A stretch of 17,707 nucleotides of DNA from an uncultured Bacilli bacterium (GTDB taxonomy: Bacteria > Bacillota_I > Bacilli_A > RF39 > UBA660). Numbering within the stretch: the stretch's first letter is position 1; every line of letters starts with the position of its first letter. Both the position numbers and the translations under genes were made by a program. The notes beneath the pieces are model-generated. The model saw only the letters and a list, made by a program, of their open reading frames with translations, made no database searches and was not told the DNA's origin. Location: the NCBI GenBank assembly GCA_934130405.1, contig CAKOXX010000025.1:1-17707 (forward strand). The letters run 5' to 3'. Shown in pieces: positions 14,137 to 17,707 of the stretch.

Positions 14137-15082
14137 GAATTAATTCTCCTTTTATATGATTTTTTTAATGTTTTATTTTTAAATCTACGCTTAACAGAAT
14201 CAGGTGATACTAAATCAAGCATTTCTATACTCTTTTCTTCTGTTAGTTGTCTTGCAACAAGATTTCTAGTATAGTCAAGTCTTTGTTTTAGAATTTCCTC
14301 AAAGTTAAAATCAGTCATACTGTATAAAAAATCTAAAGTAAAGTTATATGCTTCATCATCTTTCTGCCATTTTTTCTTAATGAATCAGGTAAGATAGGAA
14401 GATAGGGAACTTCTCCTAGATTACTTGAATTAAGGATGGTAAATGGAACTTGATCCAATAGATTACTTAATTCAGAATACTTCACTACATGAACATCAAG
14501 TGGCAACATTTTAATAGGCATCTTTCCATCTTCTAAATCAGTAATAATTTCTTTAAACTCTTTAAATGTTTGGATAGGATTTACATCAGATGTATGCATT
14601 CCTAATTGATCAAATGTTTCCTTTAGTTCTTTTTTGGCTTCTTCTACTTTTGCATCTTCACATACCATCCACATATCAATATCAGGTAAACGATTTATTA
14701 CCTTTCTTGGTTTTAACTCTTTTTCTAGTCTAGGACAAGGAATACAAATTTGCTTTAAATCTTCCATATAAGGACCATTAACTGGTAGACAACTCTCACA
14801 TGGCCATTTCTTTAATTTAGCATTAAGAATAGTAGTTCTTAATTCTTCGTTATATCTTATTTGTTCCTTAATGACTGGTAAGTCTTCTTTAAAATCATTA
14901 TCTATAGCATAAAACGGATATCCAGTACCAAAAGAACCACGATAGCCTGTTGTATGCTCCATAACACTATTAATGATATCAATATTTTTCTTAATATACA
15001 TCTTTTTTAAATCTTTGTTCTTAAAATTGTTTTCTTCAAACTTATTAGAAGATTCAACTACTTCTAAACAAATATTTCTCAT
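14124..15082 (-). CDS. Nucleotidyltransferase-like protein, interrupted by a -1 frameshift
   Basis: As read, the frame from 15082 stops at 14333 (249 residues), while a second frame, open down to 14124, continues the protein. A -1 shift at the A6 run (14375-14370) gives one 319-residue product passing through KKWQKDDEAYNFTLDF into the downstream frame. The ATG at 14318 in that second frame has no ribosome binding site, so it is not a separate gene. The N-terminal part looks like a nucleotidyltransferase fold: RGSFGTG (48-54) as the G-S motif, LPDIDMWMV (132-140) as the D-x-D strand, and LPLDVHVV (193-200) as the third Asp strand. Between G-S and D-x-D lie C95-x2-C98 and C113-x2-C116, a probable zinc site not typical of the fold. 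The function is unknown. The promoter lies just upstream (15161-15133). The shift may be a real mutation, slippage or an assembly indel. Confidence 0.62.
14369..14375 (-). other. Candidate -1 slippery heptamer A-AAA-AAT
   Basis: In the upstream frame the codons read AGA-AAA-AAT-GGC, so A-AAA-AAT has the X-XXY-YYZ form that permits a -1 slip. After the slip the next codon is TGG and the frame stays open for 80 more codons. No stable downstream stem-loop and no Shine-Dalgarno-like stimulator at the usual 10-14 bases upstream was found, so programmed use is not shown. Confidence 0.4.
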
Positions 15083-15132
15083 TTACTCACTCACTTTACT
15101 TTAAATTATTCGTAGATAAACTGCGTGCGCTT

Positions 15133-15161
15133 AATATAACATACAAATATTATCTAGTCAA
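15133..15161 (-). promoter_or_regulatory. SigA-type promoter of the nucleotidyltransferase-PHP unit
   Basis: On the minus strand, -35 TTGACT (15161-15156), a 17-bp spacer and -10 TATATT (15138-15133). The -10 is preceded by TGT, giving an extended -10 as well. The predicted start is near 15126, leaving a leader of about 45 bases. Confidence 0.8.
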
Positions 15162-15286
15162 TCATATTATTTTTTAGGCAAAAATATCAACCTGTCTAAA
15201 TTTTTGACGTTTTTCTATTAATACATAGATATTACTCCAAAATTAGTTATTTATATTATTATTTTTACTGTTTAAAAATTATGTTT

Positions 15287-15316
15287 ATTGTAAATAATAC
15301 TAAAGGAAATTACAAT
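15287..15316 (+). promoter_or_regulatory. Promoter of oleate hydratase with an inverted repeat over its -35 and -10
   Basis: The -35 TTGTAA (15288-15293), a 17-bp spacer and -10 TACAAT (15311-15316) form a plausible SigA promoter. The same bases form an inverted repeat, ATTGTAA (15287-15293) and TTACAAT (15310-15316), so the arms sit on the two promoter boxes. This would suit an operator for the TetR-family gene downstream, but AT-rich DNA produces such repeats by chance. Bases 15140-15286 otherwise show only a weak GTCtAAA-t-TTTtGAC palindrome (15194-15208). Confidence 0.5.
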
Positions 15317-15345
15317 TTAAATGTTAATAATAAGGAGGGATATTT

Positions 15346-17136
15346 ATGTATTATGGAGCAGGAACGTATGAAGCTTTCGCTCGTCCAGAAAAACCAGAAG
15401 GAGTAGATAAGAAGTCTGCTTATATAATTGGTACTGGTCTAGCTGGGCTTTCTGCTGCTTTTTATTTAGTAAGAGATGGAAGAATGAAAGGAGAGCATAT
15501 TCATTTACTAGAAAAGCTGGATTTAGCTGGTGGTTCTTGTGATGGTAGAAAAGATGTAACTAAGGGATTTTACATGAGAGGTGGACGTGAGATGGATAAC
15601 CACTTTGAATGTATGTGGGATATGTTTAGAAGTGTTCCATCAATTGAAAATCCAGAGGTGTCAGTACTTGATGAATATTATTGGTTAAATAAACATGACC
15701 CTAATTATTCGTTATGTCGAGCTACTGTAAATTGTGGTGAAGATGCTCATACTGATAAGTTATTTAAATTAGATAGAAAATCAGCGATGGCTTTATCAAA
15801 ATTATTTATTACAAAAGAAAAGGATTTAGAAAATAAGAAGATTTCCGATGTTTTACCAGAAACTTTTTGGGAAACTAACTTTTGGTTATATTGGCAGACA
15901 ATGTTTGCGTTTCAAAAATGGTCTTCTGCACTAGAAATGAAAAGATATTTATGCAGGTATGTTCACCATATTGATGGTTTACCAGACTTTTCAGCATTAA
16001 GGTTCACTAAATATAATCAGTATGAATCGATGATTTTACCACTTATTAAGTATTTACAAAACAATGGTGTAAAAGTTGAATATGGAGTAGATGTTAAAAA
16101 TGTCATCTTTACTTCTAAACAAGGCAAAAAGGTTGCAACTCAAATTGTTTATGAAAATAAGGGTGAAGAAAAAACAATTGATTTAATTGAAGATGATTTA
16201 GTATTTATTACTAATGGTTGTTGTACTGATACTTCTTGTTATGGTGATCAAGATACTGTTCCTGATTTATCAATTATCAAAAATGGTAAAGGTGAATCTT
16301 GGGACTTATGGAAGAATATAGCTAGTCAAGCTACTAATGGAGAATTTGGTAATCCAGATAAGTTTTGTAATCATGTAGATAAAACTAACTGGATGAGTGC
16401 TACTATTGAAGTAAGTGATGAAAATATTATCAAACATATTATTAATATTTGTAAACGTAATCCAAGAAAAGGAAAGGTTACGACTGGTGGTATAGTTACA
16501 GTTAAAGATAGTACAGAAAATTGGTATTTATCTTGGACGATTAATCGTCAACCACAGTTTAAGTCGCAAAATAAGAATAGTGTATTAGTTTGGGTATATG
16601 CTCTAAATACTGAAAAATTAGGTAATTTTGTTAAAAAACCGATTAAGCTATGTACAGGTATGGAAGTATGTGAAGAGTGGTTATATCATATTGGTCTACC
16701 AACTAATGAAATAGTTAAATATGCTGATATGTGTAATACAACAACTTGTTATATGCCTTATATAAATGCTTTTTTCCAACCTCGAAAAGAAAAGGATAGA
16801 CCTTTAGTAGTACCAAAGTCAGCAGTTAACTTTGCATTTATCGGACAATTTGCTGAAACACCTAGAGATACTATCTTTACAACAGAGTATTCTATTCGTA
16901 CAGGTATGGAAGCTGTTTATACCCTATTAAATGTTGATAGAGCAGTACCTGAAGTATGGGGTAGTAAATATGATGTCAGAGAACTTTTGAAAGCTTGTTA
17001 TTATGCAGTTGATAAAAAGACAGTCGAAGAGCTTCCTCTTACATTTGCTGAAAAGCAAGTAATAAAAGTTTTAATGAAAAAAGTTAAGGGTACTGATTTA
17101 GAAACTCTTTTAGAAGAAAGTGGTTTATTTAGATAA
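15346..17136 (+). CDS. ohyA: Oleate hydratase (MCRA family)
   Basis: This FAD-containing enzyme adds water to the cis-9 double bond of oleic, linoleic and related free fatty acids to give 10-hydroxy fatty acids; in gut and skin Firmicutes it helps detoxify unsaturated fatty acids. The 596 residues match the family (older name 67-kDa myosin-cross-reactive antigen). The dinucleotide-binding motif IIGTGLAGLSAA is at 27-38. The signature MRGGREMDNHFECMWD (77-92) includes E82, the position of the catalytic glutamate in characterised enzymes. YVHHIDGLPDFSALRFTKYNQYESMILPL, WSWTINRQPQF-like SWTINRQPQF and FAFIGQFAETPRDTIFTTEYSIRTG are further family blocks. No signal peptide is present; these enzymes associate peripherally with membranes. 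The start follows a strong AAGGAGGG (15332-15339). A terminator follows at 17143 and a TetR-family gene lies downstream. Confidence 0.97.
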   Translation: MYYGAGTYEAFARPEKPEGVDKKSAYIIGTGLAGLSAAFYLVRDGRMKGEHIHLLEKLDLAGGSCDGRKDVTKGFYMRGGREMDNHFECMWDMFRSVPSIENPEVSVLDEYYWLNKHDPNYSLCRATVNCGEDAHTDKLFKLDRKSAMALSKLFITKEKDLENKKISDVLPETFWETNFWLYWQTMFAFQKWSSALEMKRYLCRYVHHIDGLPDFSALRFTKYNQYESMILPLIKYLQNNGVKVEYGVDVKNVIFTSKQGKKVATQIVYENKGEEKTIDLIEDDLVFITNGCCTDTSCYGDQDTVPDLSIIKNGKGESWDLWKNIASQATNGEFGNPDKFCNHVDKTNWMSATIEVSDENIIKHIINICKRNPRKGKVTTGGIVTVKDSTENWYLSWTINRQPQFKSQNKNSVLVWVYALNTEKLGNFVKKPIKLCTGMEVCEEWLYHIGLPTNEIVKYADMCNTTTCYMPYINAFFQPRKEKDRPLVVPKSAVNFAFIGQFAETPRDTIFTTEYSIRTGMEAVYTLLNVDRAVPEVWGSKYDVRELLKACYYAVDKKTVEELPLTFAEKQVIKVLMKKVKGTDLETLLEESGLFR

Positions 17137-17142
17137 TGTGTA

Positions 17143-17174
17143 AAATATGAAATAATCGTTTATTTCATATTTTT
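17143..17174 (+). terminator. Rho-independent terminator after oleate hydratase
   Basis: A 13-bp hairpin, AAATATGAAATAA (17143-17155) and TTATTTCATATTT (17160-17172) with a TCGT loop, followed by more Ts. It is AT-rich but perfectly paired, and it separates ohyA from the regulator gene. Confidence 0.78.
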
Positions 17175-17181
17175 CTTGCTA

Positions 17182-17187
17182 TATAAT
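17182..17187 (+). promoter_or_regulatory. -10 element for the TetR-family gene
   Basis: A perfect TATAAT 18 bases upstream of the TTG start. The -35 at the proper distance (TTTATT, 17159-17164) is poor and lies inside the terminator hairpin. The predicted leader is very short (start near 17194), overlapping the GGTGAT ribosome binding site, so the true start site may differ. Confidence 0.4.
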
Positions 17188-17204
17188 AGTGATGGTGATG
17201 ATAA

Positions 17205-17707
17205 TTGAGTAGTTTAACAACAAAAAAAGCGATTGGTTATACTTTTAAGGATTTATTAAAAGAAAAGCCATTTAATAAAATAACAGTTAATGATATAGCT
17301 AGTAAATGTGATATAAATAGACAAACATTTTATTATCATTTTCAAGATATAAGAGATTTAGTTGAATGGATTTGTATTGATGAAGTTGATAATATTTTAA
17401 AGAAGAATACTGATATTGAAAAGTGGGAGGATAAGTTTTTACTAATCTTTAAAATAATGGAAGAAGAAAAAGTATTTGTAAAGAATATTTATCATTCTGT
17501 TTCAGTTGAAGTATTAAGAAGTAATTTATATAGATTAGTATATCCGATTATATATAGTGAGATAATTGAAAAATCTAAAGGTAAAAACTTAAGAGAAGAA
17601 GATAAAAAATTTATAACAGACTTTTATAAATATGCTTTTGTTTCTATAGTTTTAGACTGGATTGATAAGGGAATGATTGAGAATCCAGAGCTAATAGTTT
17701 TAAAAGT
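17205..17707 (+). CDS. TetR-family transcriptional regulator, C-terminus cut by window end
   Basis: The 167 visible codons begin LSSLTTKKAIGYTFKDLL (first residue Met in vivo) and continue with the TetR helix-turn-helix FNKITVNDIASKCDINRQTFYYHFQDIRDLVEW at about residues 26-58. A helical C-terminal domain follows. The layout resembles the DhaS-like TetR subgroup. An in-frame TAA (17202-17204) immediately precedes the TTG, so TTG at 17205 is the earliest possible start; GGTGAT at 17194-17199 is a well-placed Shine-Dalgarno. The frame is open to the window end, and family length suggests only some 20 residues are missing. Its position directly after ohyA suggests it controls that gene, perhaps sensing fatty acids (inference). 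Confidence 0.88.
   Translation, partial: MSSLTTKKAIGYTFKDLLKEKPFNKITVNDIASKCDINRQTFYYHFQDIRDLVEWICIDEVDNILKKNTDIEKWEDKFLLIFKIMEEEKVFVKNIYHSVSVEVLRSNLYRLVYPIIYSEIIEKSKGKNLREEDKKFITDFYKYAFVSIVLDWIDKGMIENPELIVLK

Noticed and set aside
14124..14318. A separate 64-residue gene on the minus strand
   Set aside because: There is no ribosome binding site before its ATG, and its frame continues upstream without a stop to the A6 run, reading as the missing C-terminus of the nucleotidyltransferase-like protein.
1..17707. Mycoplasma-type genetic code (TGA as Trp), suspected because of the low GC
   Set aside because: TGA ends the CYTH and GNAT genes, and all recognisable Trp positions use TGG.

Overview
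The window is AT-rich and gene-dense, with short intergenic gaps, strong AGGTGA/AGGAGG ribosome binding sites and SigA-type promoters. TGA is used as a stop (for example the ATGA overlap at 948-951) and Trp is TGG, so the genetic code is standard and not the Mycoplasma code. A T-box riboswitch, a Firmicutes-type S4 leader, EzrA, TyrRS and a Bacillus-like S4 all point to a low-GC Bacillota, probably an uncultured gut Bacilli or Erysipelotrichia-like lineage. The lineage is inferred from gene content only.

Layout: (1) 1-54 is the 3' end of a 5S rRNA, the tail of an rrn operon. (2) 171-3840 is a tyrosine-regulated operon: extended -10 promoter, Tyr T-box (specifier UAC), CYTH-domain protein, tyrS, a membrane-anchored seven-repeat beta-propeller protein, and a histidine-phosphatase-fold protein that has lost both catalytic histidines. 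It ends at a 13-bp bidirectional terminator. (3) 3842-4642, minus strand, is rpsD with a strong promoter and a pseudoknotted leader typical of S4 autoregulation. (4) 4701-9596 is a five-gene envelope operon: ezrA, a Lys/Asn-rich single-pass protein with a pilin-like hydrophobic segment, a six-TM protein, a two-TM protein and an inside-out-anchored LysM protein. (5) 11137-9576, minus strand, encodes a DUF3048 (YerB-like) membrane protein and a GNAT-like protein. (6) 11244-12969 encodes a secreted EndA-type nuclease and phosphate acetyltransferase. (7) 13073-13192 is a 39-residue membrane peptide gene, followed by a shared terminator. (8) 15082-13237, minus strand, is an unusual nucleotidyltransferase-like gene interrupted by a -1 frameshift at an A6 run, then a PHP-family phosphoesterase. 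(9) 15288-17707 is oleate hydratase followed by a truncated TetR-family regulator with a TTG start.

The parts most worth a second look are: the T-box, which seems to hide the Shine-Dalgarno rather than form a terminator and which controls a CYTH protein ahead of tyrS; the dead phosphatase in the same operon; the ezrA-linked cluster of uncharacterised envelope proteins with its pilin-like member; and the frameshifted nucleotidyltransferase with a four-Cys insertion between its GS and DxD motifs. No CRISPR array, insertion sequence or prophage was seen.
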